Assembly (NCBI GenBank): GCA_045615505.1 | Contig: JAZLEZ010000055.1 | Span: 1 to 51,218, forward strand | Length of the DNA: 51,218 nucleotides | Source of the DNA: JAZLEZ01 sp045615505 | GTDB taxonomy: Bacteria; Spirochaetota; Spirochaetia; Sphaerochaetales; Sphaerochaetaceae | Reading direction: 5' to 3' | In this document: positions 8,297-16,973 of the stretch, in pieces | Numbering within the stretch: the first letter of the stretch is position 1 | Layout: each line of letters starts with the position of its first letter | Made by a program: the position numbers and the translations under genes | The notes under the pieces: generated by a model | What the model saw: only the letters and a program-made list of their open reading frames with translations | Databases searched by the model: none | What the model was told of the DNA's origin: nothing

Positions 8297-9217
8297 TCAG
8301 ATTACAAAATTATCCATGAATTTCTTTGAAAGTTTCAGGGAATCGAGAATTTTTTCCTTTGAACCTTCAAAAGCCCTGTCTTCAACTTCTATACAAGCAT
8401 ATCCGTCATAACCGATATCGGTCAATGCAGAAACAAATTCATCCCATTTTACATCGCCCAAACCGGGAAGCTTGGGAGCCATAAAATCAAGAGGATAAGC
8501 CATGATTCCAACCTTATCCAGCTTTTCTTTATGCAATTTGATGTCTTTGAAATGAATATGAAACATTTTGTCCTTGAATTCGTACAAAGGCTTTATATAG
8601 TCCATCATCTGCCATACGAAATGACTTGGATCAAAATTTATTCCCAGATAATCGGACTTCAATATTTCAAATACCTTTTTCCAGTTTTCAGGACTTGTGA
8701 AGACATTCTGCCCTGCAGGCCACTGATCCTGACCGAAAAGCATCGGGCAATTTTCAATTCCTATTCTGACTTTGAGTTCTTCTGCAAGTTTCATAATCGG
8801 AGGCCAAATCTGTGCAACCAGTTTCATATTGTCTTCAACATTTTTTGTCTGGTCTCTTCCGATAAATGTGGTGACCATATTTATTCCGAGCTTTGCACTG
8901 GCTTTGATGACTGTTTTAAGATGTTCAACTGCAGCTTCACGCTTTTGTGTGTCCGGCTCCATCGTATTCGGATAGAAAGCCAAGGATGAAATATCGACCT
9001 TTTTCTTTTTTGCATAATCTAGTACATAAGAGGCATATCCGTCATCTTCCAATACTTTATGCACATCAATATGACTTACTCCGGCATAACGCCTTTCAGC
9101 TTTACCCGAAGGCCAGCAAGCTACTTCAACGCACTTAAACCCCATTTCAGAAGCAATATCCATCATTTCTTCAAAAGTCCAACCGTCAAGTATAGCGCTG
9201 ACAAAACCGATTTTCAT
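8297..9217 (-). CDS. Sugar phosphate isomerase/epimerase family protein (TIM barrel)
   Basis: Predicted metal-dependent TIM-barrel enzyme of the xylose-isomerase-like/AP-endonuclease-2 superfamily, 306 aa. Metal-ligand positions are visible in order: the Glu in RIGIENCPML, the Asp and His in GINFDPSHFVW, the His pair in MFHIHFKDIK and the Glu in CIEVEDRAFEG. GAGGTGAG precedes the ATG. Family members include IolE-, Hyi- and epimerase-like proteins. With the dehydrogenase and importer downstream it likely acts on an oxidised sugar or inositol intermediate, but no single reaction can be assigned. It follows galK across a 102-base gap holding a hairpin repeat, so read-through from galK is possible. 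Confidence 0.85.
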   Translation of the reverse strand: MKIGFVSAILDGWTFEEMMDIASEMGFKCVEVACWPSGKAERRYAGVSHIDVHKVLEDDGYASYVLDYAKKKKVDISSLAFYPNTMEPDTQKREAAVEHLKTVIKASAKLGINMVTTFIGRDQTKNVEDNMKLVAQIWPPIMKLAEELKVRIGIENCPMLFGQDQWPAGQNVFTSPENWKKVFEILKSDYLGINFDPSHFVWQMMDYIKPLYEFKDKMFHIHFKDIKLHKEKLDKVGIMAYPLDFMAPKLPGLGDVKWDEFVSALTDIGYDGYACIEVEDRAFEGSKEKILDSLKLSKKFMDNFVI

Positions 9218-9244
9218 ATCTCACCTCACATTATCGATATTCTG

Positions 9245-9284
9245 GGTACTTTCAAAACTGCCTTCATGAATATCAGTTTTGAAA
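9245..9284 (-). repeat. Intergenic hairpin repeat, copy 2
   Basis: Perfect 13-bp inverted repeat ACTTTCAAAACTG / CAGTTTTGAAAGT (9248-9260 and 9274-9286) with a 13-base loop, between galK and the isomerase gene. It is 39/40 identical to copy 1 about 1 kb away. There is no T-run on the minus strand, so it is not an ordinary terminator. Confidence 0.82.
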
Positions 9285-9319
9285 GTTCCTCACTAATTAT
9301 AAAGTATATTTATTCATAT

Positions 9320-10561
9320 TCAAGTTATTTTACCTGACGGAATGTTTCTTATAGCAAGACAAATGGATGAACCTTCACCGAACAGTTTTTCCATCTGCAA
9401 ACAGTATTTCTTTACAGCATCAAGAGGCACATAACTCTGAATTGTACCGGCAAAACCGCCGCCGTGAACACGTGAAACACATTCTCTTCCCAATGTTTTT
9501 TCAGAAACAGCCAATGCAAGGGAAATTGCCTGTATGTCAGGATGAGAGGCACTGTAAATATTCTGGAGATATCTGAAAGAAGAAAGTCCGCTTTCCCTTA
9601 CAAATCTCAAATATGACTGTCTGTCATCTTTCTGCAAAGCTTTGATCATCTGATCTGCACGGTCTGTTTCCGTAAAAAAATGATGTGCCCTTATAACAGC
9701 TCGGTCATTCTTTACTGCCTTTCTTACATCTGAAATGTTTTCATAGAACAGTGTACTGTCAACCGCCCCCAGATTTTTTTCTCCAAAGAACTCTGCAACA
9801 CTTCTCATCTCAGAAGGAATTGCAGCATAATCCGGTGTCAAATCCGAATGATCGGCTCTTACATTGGTAATCACAAGAGCATAACCCCACTTGGTAAAAT
9901 CTGCATTGACAGGGGTGATTAACGGATGACCTTCAGTTCTGAAATCTATCCCTACAACCCCTCCGGTTGCACAGGCAACCTGATCCATCAGACCGCAGGG
10001 TTTACCGAAGTAATTATTTTCAGCTTCCTGCCCGATAATTGCCAACTCCGTAAGAGAAAACTTCCCTTCATTGTATAGATCATTGAAAACAGAAGCAATC
10101 AGAACTTCAACTGAAGCACTGCTTGAAAGGCCGGAACCTCGTAAAACAGAAGAAGTAACATTTGCAGAAAAACCACTGACTTCAACACCGCGTTTTGCAA
10201 AAGATGCGGCAATTCCGGTAATAAGAGAATCGGTTTTTCCTTTCTTTGATTCAACTATTCTGAGATCCGAAATATCAACACAAATCGGCTCATAACCCTC
10301 GGAAATAAACTTTACAGTTTTATCATCCGTTTTATGAACGGATGCAAGGGTATCAAGACTGATTGACCCTGCAACAACTTTTCCAAGATTATGATCTGTG
10401 TGATTACCGCCCAGTTCTGTTCTTCCTGCAGTGGAAAAAAGAGCCTGTGACTTGCATCCGAACAACTCAAAATGCTGTTTTTCCAAAGCATCAAAACGCT
10501 CTGAGCATTTTTCGACGCAAGAATCGGAGCCGTAAAGACCGTATATTATTTCATTTTTCAT
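9320..10561 (-). CDS. galK: Galactokinase (GHMP kinase)
   Basis: Phosphorylates galactose at C1, the first step of the Leloir pathway. It is 413 aa with the GHMP motifs in order: the sugar-binding segment GRTELGGNHTDHNLG near residue 46 (a variant of the GEHTDYN form), the ATP loop VLRGSGLSSSASVE, the EAENNYFGKPCGLMDQVAC catalytic region, and SRVHGGGFAGTIQ near the C-terminus. It follows the mglBAC galactose importer genes on the same strand, separated by a strong terminator, so it probably has its own promoter too. No clear Shine-Dalgarno lies before the ATG. No galT or galE is present in the window. Confidence 0.9.
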   Translation of the reverse strand: MKNEIIYGLYGSDSCVEKCSERFDALEKQHFELFGCKSQALFSTAGRTELGGNHTDHNLGKVVAGSISLDTLASVHKTDDKTVKFISEGYEPICVDISDLRIVESKKGKTDSLITGIAASFAKRGVEVSGFSANVTSSVLRGSGLSSSASVEVLIASVFNDLYNEGKFSLTELAIIGQEAENNYFGKPCGLMDQVACATGGVVGIDFRTEGHPLITPVNADFTKWGYALVITNVRADHSDLTPDYAAIPSEMRSVAEFFGEKNLGAVDSTLFYENISDVRKAVKNDRAVIRAHHFFTETDRADQMIKALQKDDRQSYLRFVRESGLSSFRYLQNIYSASHPDIQAISLALAVSEKTLGRECVSRVHGGGFAGTIQSYVPLDAVKKYCLQMEKLFGEGSSICLAIRNIPSGKIT

Positions 10562-10627
10562 AGCTGAAACTACAACGCAAAAACAGAAATGGACTGAGAA
10601 CAGTCATTTACACCGTATCAATAGCTC

Positions 10628-10675
10628 AAAAAATGCAATGCAAAAAACGCAAAATTGTCTTTTGCACTGCATTTT
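10628..10675 (-). terminator. Intrinsic terminator after mglC
   Basis: Arms of 16 bases (10630-10645 and 10660-10675) pair with one mismatch, and on the minus strand the second arm runs into T6. It separates the mglBAC message from galK. Confidence 0.85.
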
Positions 10676-10707
10676 GTCAGAAAACGAGTACCTCCGAAAT
10701 ATTCCGA

Positions 10708-11727
10708 TTACTTCTTTGCAATATACTTTCTGATATCAAGAGCAACAGCAACAACAATAACCAGACCCTGAACAACATAATTGTAGTAAGGGTTGACGCC
10801 AAGGAACTGAAGAACAATCTTGAGAAGTTCAAAGACCAAAACTCCGATAAGAACACCGCTTACAGTTCCGATACCACCTGTTGTTGATACACCGCCGATT
10901 GTACAACCTGCAATAGCTTCAAGCTCATATCCGTTACCCATTGAAGCAGAAGCTCCACCTGACTTTGCGGCAAGCAGATAACCTGCTATTGCGTACATAA
11001 TACCTGCTGTCATATAAATTTTAAGGAGTGTATTCTTTGTATTTACACCTGATACTTCTGCAGCAACTTCGTTTCCTCCGATTGCATACATATACTTTCC
11101 GTGACAGGTTTTATTGTAGAGGAACCAGAAGAATGCACCGAAGACAACTGCTACAAACAGCAGGTACGGAAGATAAAAACCTGTAACTTTTCCGATTCTT
11201 CCCGTAATTGTTTTGATGTACTTTGACTGGAATCCTCCGATTGGCTGAGCATCTGTAAATACAAGACAGATACCGTAAATGATTGTCTGAGTTCCCAGTG
11301 TGGCAATGAAAGGAGGAACTTTAAGTCTTGAAATAATAAGACCGTTCAACAGCCCGATACACATTCCCACCGCAACAACAATGAGAAATACTACGAGCAT
11401 ATTCATTTCAGGAAGATTCTTCCAAACACGCCCGGTATAATCAGCTCTCTGAATAAGACAACCTGAAAGACAGGCGGCAAGACCTACCTGTCGTCCGGCA
11501 GAAAGATCTGTGCCCTTAGTAATGAGACAGCCCGAAACACCAAGTGCAATAAGGAATCTTACAGCTGTATTGCTGATAAGGTTTCCGAGGTTGCCCCATG
11601 AGAAAAAGTTCTCTACAGTGCAACCGACGACAATACTTACAAGAACAAGTAACACTACGATAGGATTGGCTTTTGCATAGGCCAAAACTTTCTGAGCAGT
11701 ACTTTTATTTAATCTGGTTTCTTCCAT
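10708..11727 (-). CDS. mglC: Galactose/methyl-galactoside ABC transporter permease MglC
   Basis: CUT2 membrane subunit, 339 aa, with about eight to ten hydrophobic spans. Characteristic pieces are GVSGCLITKGTDLSAGRQVG, GLLNGLIISRLKVPPFIATL, YAIGGNEVAAEVSGVNTKNT and EAIAGCTIGGVSTTGGIG. The long loop with RADYTGRVWKNLPEMN near residue 95 is usual for MglC rather than RbsC. A GGAGG sits next to the mglA stop, giving tight coupling. It is the third gene of mglB-mglA-mglC and is closed by a strong terminator. Confidence 0.92.
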   Translation of the reverse strand: MEETRLNKSTAQKVLAYAKANPIVVLLVLVSIVVGCTVENFFSWGNLGNLISNTAVRFLIALGVSGCLITKGTDLSAGRQVGLAACLSGCLIQRADYTGRVWKNLPEMNMLVVFLIVVAVGMCIGLLNGLIISRLKVPPFIATLGTQTIIYGICLVFTDAQPIGGFQSKYIKTITGRIGKVTGFYLPYLLFVAVVFGAFFWFLYNKTCHGKYMYAIGGNEVAAEVSGVNTKNTLLKIYMTAGIMYAIAGYLLAAKSGGASASMGNGYELEAIAGCTIGGVSTTGGIGTVSGVLIGVLVFELLKIVLQFLGVNPYYNYVVQGLVIVVAVALDIRKYIAKK

Positions 11728-11738
11728 TTTTTTACCTC

Positions 11739-13253
11739 CTATTTTTCAAACTGAGTTGCATAAGTCATGATATTTTCCTGTGTAGCATCCTTACCGTCAA
11801 CAAAACCGGTAACTCTGCCGTCACACATAACCATAATTCTGTCACTCATACCGATGAGCTCACTCATTTCCGATGAAATCATGATGATACTCTTTCCCTG
11901 CTTTGCAAGTTCTGCAATGATGCAGTAGATTTCATATTTTGCACCTACATCAATACCTCTTGTGGGTTCATCAAGGATAAGTACATCCGGATTGTTTGCA
12001 AGCCATCTGCCTACAAGAACCTTCTGCTGGTTTCCGCCTGAAAGACTCTTTATCAATGTTTTTGAAGAAGGAGTTTTGATGTTCATTTTATGAACATTAT
12101 CCTGAACAAGGTCCTCAATCTTCTTATCATTCAAATAAACTTTATGCTCAAGATACTGAGGAAGAGACGCTATGGAGATATTGTCAGATACCGGAAGAAC
12201 ACCTAAAATACCTGAACCTCGGCGATCTTCAGTAAGCATTGCGATACCCTGATCAATAGCATCCTTTGGACGGTTGATAACAAGCTCCTCTCCCTTGTAT
12301 TTAATCTTTCCCGTTGTATGGCTTCTTGTTCCGAACAGACCTTCCATAAGTTCCGTTCTCTGCGCACCGACAAGACCGCCGACACCCAGAATTTCTCCCT
12401 TTTTCAACTGGAAAGAAACATGTCTGAAACTCTTTGGATTGATGGAAGTAAAGTCTTCAACTTCAAATACAACCTCTCCCGGTACATTTTCGCGTTTCGG
12501 GAACAGATTGGTAAGCTCTCTTCCTACCATCTTTGTGATAATCATATCTGTTGTAAGGTCCTTTGCATCCCATGTCCCGATGTAATGTCCGTCTCTCATA
12601 ATTGTAACTTCATCTGAAATTCTGAGAATCTCATCCATCTTATGGGAAATATAGACAACTGCAACACCTTCTTTTGTAAGGTCTTCAACGATTCTGAAGA
12701 GAGCTTCAACTTCGTTGGAAGTAAGAGAAGATGTAGGCTCATCAAGAATAAGAACACGGCAGTTTGCGGAAACAGCTTTTGCAATCTCTACACTCTGCAT
12801 CTGAGAAACAGACAAGTTCCCGACTTTCTCTTTTGGGTCAAAGTTCATTCTCACTTTTTTGAGAAGCTGTGCAGTATCTGCATACATCTTTTCATGGTCT
12901 ATCATTGGAATAACCCCGAAAGCCTTTTTCATAGGATATCTACCCAAAAAAATATTTTCACCGATTGTTCTGGCAGGAATTGGCTGCAATTCCTGATGTA
13001 CCATTGCTATTCCCTTTTTAAGAGCATCCATAGGATCGGTAATTGTAACAGGCTGACCATCAAGAAGAATCTGACCTTCATCCATTTTATAAATTCCGAA
13101 CATACACTTCATAAGAGTTGACTTTCCTGCTCCGTTTTCTCCCATCAGGGCATGAACATGTCCCGCTTTCAATTGAAGCTGTGCATGATCAAGGGCTTTA
13201 ACTCCCGGGAATTGTTTTGATACATCCTTCATTTCCAGAAGAAATTCTGACAT
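11739..13253 (-). CDS. mglA: Galactose/methyl-galactoside ABC transporter ATP-binding protein MglA
   Basis: Two-domain ATPase of 504 aa, the usual length. The first domain has GENGAGKSTLMKCMFG and LLILDEPTSSLTSNEVE-type motifs with NLSVSQMQSVEIAKAV as signature. The second has GLVGAQRTELMEGLFG, LSGGNQQKVLVGRWL and LILDEPTRGIDVGAK. AMVHQELQPIPARTIGENIF and AMLTEDRRGSGILGVLPV are typical of MglA. GGAGGTAA precedes the ATG. It follows mglB after a 71-base gap containing an attenuator-like hairpin, so it is expected to be made in smaller amounts than the binding protein. Confidence 0.93.
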   Translation of the reverse strand: MSEFLLEMKDVSKQFPGVKALDHAQLQLKAGHVHALMGENGAGKSTLMKCMFGIYKMDEGQILLDGQPVTITDPMDALKKGIAMVHQELQPIPARTIGENIFLGRYPMKKAFGVIPMIDHEKMYADTAQLLKKVRMNFDPKEKVGNLSVSQMQSVEIAKAVSANCRVLILDEPTSSLTSNEVEALFRIVEDLTKEGVAVVYISHKMDEILRISDEVTIMRDGHYIGTWDAKDLTTDMIITKMVGRELTNLFPKRENVPGEVVFEVEDFTSINPKSFRHVSFQLKKGEILGVGGLVGAQRTELMEGLFGTRSHTTGKIKYKGEELVINRPKDAIDQGIAMLTEDRRGSGILGVLPVSDNISIASLPQYLEHKVYLNDKKIEDLVQDNVHKMNIKTPSSKTLIKSLSGGNQQKVLVGRWLANNPDVLILDEPTRGIDVGAKYEIYCIIAELAKQGKSIIMISSEMSELIGMSDRIMVMCDGRVTGFVDGKDATQENIMTYATQFEK

Positions 13254-13276
13254 GTATTACCTCCGTTTTACTGTTT

Positions 13277-13307
13277 CAAAAAAATGGGTGAGCAAAACTC
13301 ACCCATT
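13277..13307 (-). terminator. Attenuating terminator between mglB and mglA
   Basis: Perfect 10-bp stem AATGGGTGAG / CTCACCCATT with a five-base loop. On the minus strand the arm ends in a run of seven T. It has the form of a true intrinsic terminator inside an operon, so only part of the mglB transcripts should reach mglA and mglC. Confidence 0.85.
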
Positions 13308-13324
13308 CTGTTTCAAACAGTAAA

Positions 13325-14287
13325 TTACTTTACCATTACATAGTCAACCCAGTAGTACTTTTCAATGCTGCCGTTAAGAGCTTTAACTGCTGCATCAACT
13401 GCTGCGTGAGACTGACCGATATGGTCGTTAAGAACTGTACCTGTCATTGTACCGGCCTTAACCATTTCTACACATTCATCAAGAGCATCAACACCGAGGA
13501 GGTAAATGTCTTTTCCGACTGTTCTGCCTGCTGCCTGAATAGCTGCTGCTGCACCAAGAGCCATAGCATCGTTGTTACAGAATACTACTTCAACCTTGTT
13601 ACCGAACTTTGCAAGAGCGTTTGAACAGATTTCCTGTCCCTTAGCCTGTGCCCAGTTACCTACCTGATCATCAAGACATTCAACCTTGACACCTGCATCT
13701 GTAAGAGCCTTTACTGAGAACTGTGTTCTGTACTGAGCATCTGTGTTTTCAGGATCGCCTTCAATCATTATGTAAGAAACTTTGCCGTCACCGTTGATAT
13801 CACCCTTGTTTGAAAGTGAAAGAACGATGTTACCCTGCATTGTACCGGACTGACGGGCATCTGCACCTACATAGCAAACCTTGTCATACTTTGCAAATGT
13901 TGCTGCTTCAGGTTCTCTGTTGATGAGAATACAAGGAATACCTGCTGCAACAATCTTGTCGATGAGAGCTTCAGCTGAGGATGTCTGAACGAGATTGAGA
14001 ATGATGACATCCATCTTTGCGGTAATCATCTGGTCAACCTGGTTTGACTGTTCAGCCATATCGTTCTTTCCATCATACATTGTAAGATCGTACTTTACGC
14101 TGTCTGTGTTAAGAGTTGCGAAATAGTTCTGAATTTCGTTTCTGTAAAGTGTCATGAAGTTGTCATCGTATGTATAAATGCCAACACCGACTTTGTAAGT
14201 TTTTACTGTTGACTTCTTTGCACAGCTGACAAGTGTGCATGAAAGAGCAAGAAGAACAACAAGCATTACTGTTAAAGCTTTTTTCAT
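13325..14287 (-). CDS. mglB: Galactose/glucose-binding lipoprotein MglB
   Basis: Substrate-binding protein of the Mgl importer, 320 aa. The signal MKKALTVMLVVLLALSC continues to a second Cys in LVSCAKKST, the more likely lipidation site. The mature fold shows IQNYFATLNTDSVKY, MYDGKNDMAEQSNQVDQMI and ILINREPE. DINGDGKVSYIMIEGD matches the calcium-binding loop plus following strand of galactose-binding proteins. The GGGAG Shine-Dalgarno is correctly spaced for this start and not for the Met five codons upstream. An in-operon terminator follows, consistent with overproduction of the binding protein. Confidence 0.92.
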   Translation of the reverse strand: MKKALTVMLVVLLALSCTLVSCAKKSTVKTYKVGVGIYTYDDNFMTLYRNEIQNYFATLNTDSVKYDLTMYDGKNDMAEQSNQVDQMITAKMDVIILNLVQTSSAEALIDKIVAAGIPCILINREPEAATFAKYDKVCYVGADARQSGTMQGNIVLSLSNKGDINGDGKVSYIMIEGDPENTDAQYRTQFSVKALTDAGVKVECLDDQVGNWAQAKGQEICSNALAKFGNKVEVVFCNNDAMALGAAAAIQAAGRTVGKDIYLLGVDALDECVEMVKAGTMTGTVLNDHIGQSHAAVDAAVKALNGSIEKYYWVDYVMVK

Positions 14288-14393
14288 TTTTTTTTCTCCC
14301 ATAAAATGAATTTTTTTATTTGTTTACTGAATACTATCACATAAATCGCTGTTAGTGAATTCAAAATCAACATAAATCAACTTATTCTGAATC

Positions 14394-14798
14394 TTATTTC
14401 AGCAATACAATTATCGCACCGCTTCCTCCGTCCTGCGGTTTGGGATTACTGTCCATATCACGCACACATTTATCTGCCTGAAGTGCAGAAATCACGGCAG
14501 GTCTCAAAACTGCAACACCATCCGGAGAATGCAATCCCTTTCCTGTAATAATCCTCACCTTTTTATAACCGGATTCAATGCTCTCCCTGATGAACGAACG
14601 CAACTGTTTCATAGCTTCGTCCAATGTATAACTATGAAGATCCAGTTCATCCTGAATCTTCATTCTGCGGAGTTCTTTGATTGTGTATGTTTTCTTTGAA
14701 AGTAAATTCTCAGCTCCGTTTCTGATTTCTATTTCTGCTCTTTCATCGTGACTGTCAGTCCACTGAGAGTATATGGAAGCAAAACCGCTGCCCTTCAT
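14394..14798 (-). CDS. Smr/MutS2-type domain protein
   Basis: Short cytoplasmic protein of 134 aa with a C-terminal Smr domain: DELDLHSYTLDEAMKQLRSF (from residue 50), the loop KVRIITGKGLHSPDG and the final GGSGAIIVLLK. Smr domains nick or bind nucleic acids; the LDLHS and TGKG motifs are those linked to activity. Its start overlaps the stop of the CBS-ACT gene by one base (TAATG), so they are translationally coupled at the end of the livJHMGF unit. Why it sits in an amino-acid transport operon is not evident. Confidence 0.85.
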   Translation of the reverse strand: MKGSGFASIYSQWTDSHDERAEIEIRNGAENLLSKKTYTIKELRRMKIQDELDLHSYTLDEAMKQLRSFIRESIESGYKKVRIITGKGLHSPDGVAVLRPAVISALQADKCVRDMDSNPKPQDGGSGAIIVLLK

Positions 14799-15442
14799 TA
14801 CAGTTCTCTTACATCGATGATTTCGATAGCATACTCTTCTACAATTCTGGTCACAGTCTTTTTGTCTGAACTCTGAACCTTGATGATTGTTATTGCCTTT
14901 GACGGATCCGGACCGTTGAGAACAGCAGTCGTAAGAATCTGAATGTTTTTATCTGCAAGAGCTTTACTGAGGGAAGCAAGAGTTCCGGGTCTGTTTTCGA
15001 GCATACATTCAACTCTTACACCAAAGTTCCTTGAACCGAACATTTCAAGAAGCATCTTGAGCATATCCGTCTTTGTTACAATTCCGACCAGTTTGGAATC
15101 TTCAAGAATAGGAAGACAGGAAATATGGCGGTCAACCATAATTCTTGCTGCTTCCTCAACTGTAGTATCCGTTGATATGGTCAAAGGATTGCGGCTCATG
15201 ATTTTCTTTACAGTAAGCTCGTTGATAAGGAAATTCATTTCGTATGCACTCAATGTAGATACAGGTGAAGGCATAGCTTTGAGAATATCCTTTTCGGAAA
15301 TAATACCGACAAGTTTATGATTGTCATCCATTACAGGAAGAATGTGAATCCTCTCCTGTTTCATAATTGCATCAGCTGCCTGAATAGTCATATCAGGAGT
15401 TGCCGTTATCGGGTTAATTGTCATTCTGCTTGCAATAAGCAT
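14798..15442 (-). CDS. CBS-pair and ACT domain protein (AcuB-like)
   Basis: Predicted small-molecule sensor of 214 aa. Two CBS motifs occupy about residues 1-60 (MTINPITATPDMTIQAAD, KLVGIISEKDIL) and 75-130 (IMSRNPLTISTDTTVEEAA, KLVGIVTKTDML). An ACT-like domain follows from residue 140 (VECMLENRPGTLASLSKAL). CBS pairs often bind adenine nucleotides and ACT domains bind amino acids, so this could sense energy state and an amino acid. It has a strong GGAGG and follows livF after 35 bases. A role in controlling the transporter is inference from position only. Confidence 0.85.
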   Translation of the reverse strand: MLIASRMTINPITATPDMTIQAADAIMKQERIHILPVMDDNHKLVGIISEKDILKAMPSPVSTLSAYEMNFLINELTVKKIMSRNPLTISTDTTVEEAARIMVDRHISCLPILEDSKLVGIVTKTDMLKMLLEMFGSRNFGVRVECMLENRPGTLASLSKALADKNIQILTTAVLNGPDPSKAITIIKVQSSDKKTVTRIVEEYAIEIIDVREL

Positions 15443-15477
15443 ATTGTCCTCCGTTCTCCTTCTATTATGCCACAGTT

Positions 15478-16191
15478 TTATGCACCAAGGTAGGCTTTTT
15501 TTATTGCCGGGTCATTCATAAGTTCTTTTCCGGAACCTGTCTTGACAATATGTCCGGTTTCAAGAACATAAGCTCTGTCGGCAATTGACAAAGCAGCCTG
15601 AGCATTCTGCTCTACAAGAAGAATGGTGGCTCCGGTTTCATGCAGATTCCTTATGATGGAGAAAATGTGATCTACAAATATCGGAGCAAGACCCATAGAA
15701 GGTTCATCAAGCATAATCAGTTTAGGTTGGGCCATAATGGCTCTGCCCATGGCAAGCATCTGCTGTTCGCCTCCTGACAAAGTACCTCCGATTTGAGTTT
15801 TTCTTTCTTCAAGACGGGGGAACAGCTCGTAAACCTGTTTCAGGCTCTTTTCATACTCGGAACGGGATCTGAGAAAAGCACCCATTTCAAGATTCTCTTC
15901 CACTGTAAGATTCAGAAAAATTCTTCTTCCTTCAGGGACCATTACCAGACCGGATTGTACTATTTTATTCGGAGCAAGTTTGCCGATGTCGTTTCCGTCG
16001 AATTCAATTATTCCGCCTTTAGAACGGATAAGACCGGAAATCGTGCTTAAAGAAGTGGTTTTTCCTGCACCGTTTGCACCTATAAGAGTAACAATCTCAC
16101 CCTTATTTACATAGAAAGAGATATCCTTGATTGCATGAATTGCACCGTAAAAAACATTGATATTATCAACTGTCAGCAGTCTTTCATTCAT
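15478..16191 (-). CDS. livF: Branched-chain amino acid-type ABC transporter ATPase LivF (cluster 1)
   Basis: Single-domain ATPase of 237 aa on the cytoplasmic side of the importer. It shows GANGAGKTTSLSTISG (Walker A), VPEGRRIFLNLTVEENL, the signature LSGGEQQMLAMGRAL-like stretch, LIMLDEPSMGLAP (Walker B) and a terminal AYLGA. The ATG overlaps the livG stop by four bases. The closest relative in view is livF of cluster 2. Liv-type importers also carry other amino acids, amides and urea-like compounds, so the substrate is not fixed. Confidence 0.92.
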   Translation of the reverse strand: MNERLLTVDNINVFYGAIHAIKDISFYVNKGEIVTLIGANGAGKTTSLSTISGLIRSKGGIIEFDGNDIGKLAPNKIVQSGLVMVPEGRRIFLNLTVEENLEMGAFLRSRSEYEKSLKQVYELFPRLEERKTQIGGTLSGGEQQMLAMGRAIMAQPKLIMLDEPSMGLAPIFVDHIFSIIRNLHETGATILLVEQNAQAALSIADRAYVLETGHIVKTGSGKELMNDPAIKKAYLGA

Positions 16192-16973
16192 TCATTTGCC
16201 CCCTTTCCGAGATAAGCTTCGATTACAACAGGATTGTTCTGAATTTGTTCAGGAGTTCCTTTTGCAATAACCTGACCGAAGTTGATTACCGTGATATCTT
16301 CACAGATTCCCATAACAAGGCTCATATCATGCTCGATAAGAAGTACGGCAATGTGGAATTCATCTCTTATTCTCTTTATTGTATCCATCAGATTTGCTGT
16401 TTCTGCCGGATTCATACCTGCAGCAGGTTCATCAAGAAGAAGAAGCTGAGGATCAGTTGCAAGAGCTCTGACAATCTCAAGCCGCCGTTGAGCACCATAC
16501 GGAAGGTTCCCTGCCTTGACTTCAGCAAGATCCTGCATATCAAAAAGTGAAAGAAGCCTGAGAGCCTTTTCTTTTGCATTTCTTTCTTCTTTCCAATATC
16601 TGGGCAATCTGAAAATCGCACCCGGAATACTGTAATGCATTTTATGATTAAGTCCTACCAAAACATTGTCAAGAACAGAAATCTGCTTGAAAAGCCTGAT
16701 GTTCTGAAATGTTCTGGCAATACCCGCATGGCTGCGTTTGACCGTTGACATACCGTCCAGATTTTTTCCGTTGAGAAAAATCTTTCCGCTGGTAGGTGTA
16801 TAGACACCAGTAAGAAGATTGAAAACTGTTGTCTTTCCGGCACCGTTCGGACCGATAAGACCCACTATCTGATTGTCATATACTTCAATATTGAAATCAC
16901 TTACGGAAGCAAGTCCGCCGAAGACAACTCTGAGATGCTCACACTTTAAAACAGGAACACATGTTTCACTCAT
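16188..16973 (-). CDS. livG: Branched-chain amino acid-type ABC transporter ATPase LivG (cluster 1)
   Basis: Second ATPase of the importer, 261 aa, the normal LivG length. Walker A is GPNGAGKTTVFNLLTG, followed by IARTFQNIRLF, LPYGAQRRLEIVRALA as signature, LLLDEPAAGMNPAE and LLIEHDMSLVMGICE. It starts inside the end of livM (eight-base overlap) and overlaps livF by four bases, so translation of the three is coupled. Confidence 0.93.
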   Translation of the reverse strand: MSETCVPVLKCEHLRVVFGGLASVSDFNIEVYDNQIVGLIGPNGAGKTTVFNLLTGVYTPTSGKIFLNGKNLDGMSTVKRSHAGIARTFQNIRLFKQISVLDNVLVGLNHKMHYSIPGAIFRLPRYWKEERNAKEKALRLLSLFDMQDLAEVKAGNLPYGAQRRLEIVRALATDPQLLLLDEPAAGMNPAETANLMDTIKRIRDEFHIAVLLIEHDMSLVMGICEDITVINFGQVIAKGTPEQIQNNPVVIEAYLGKGANE

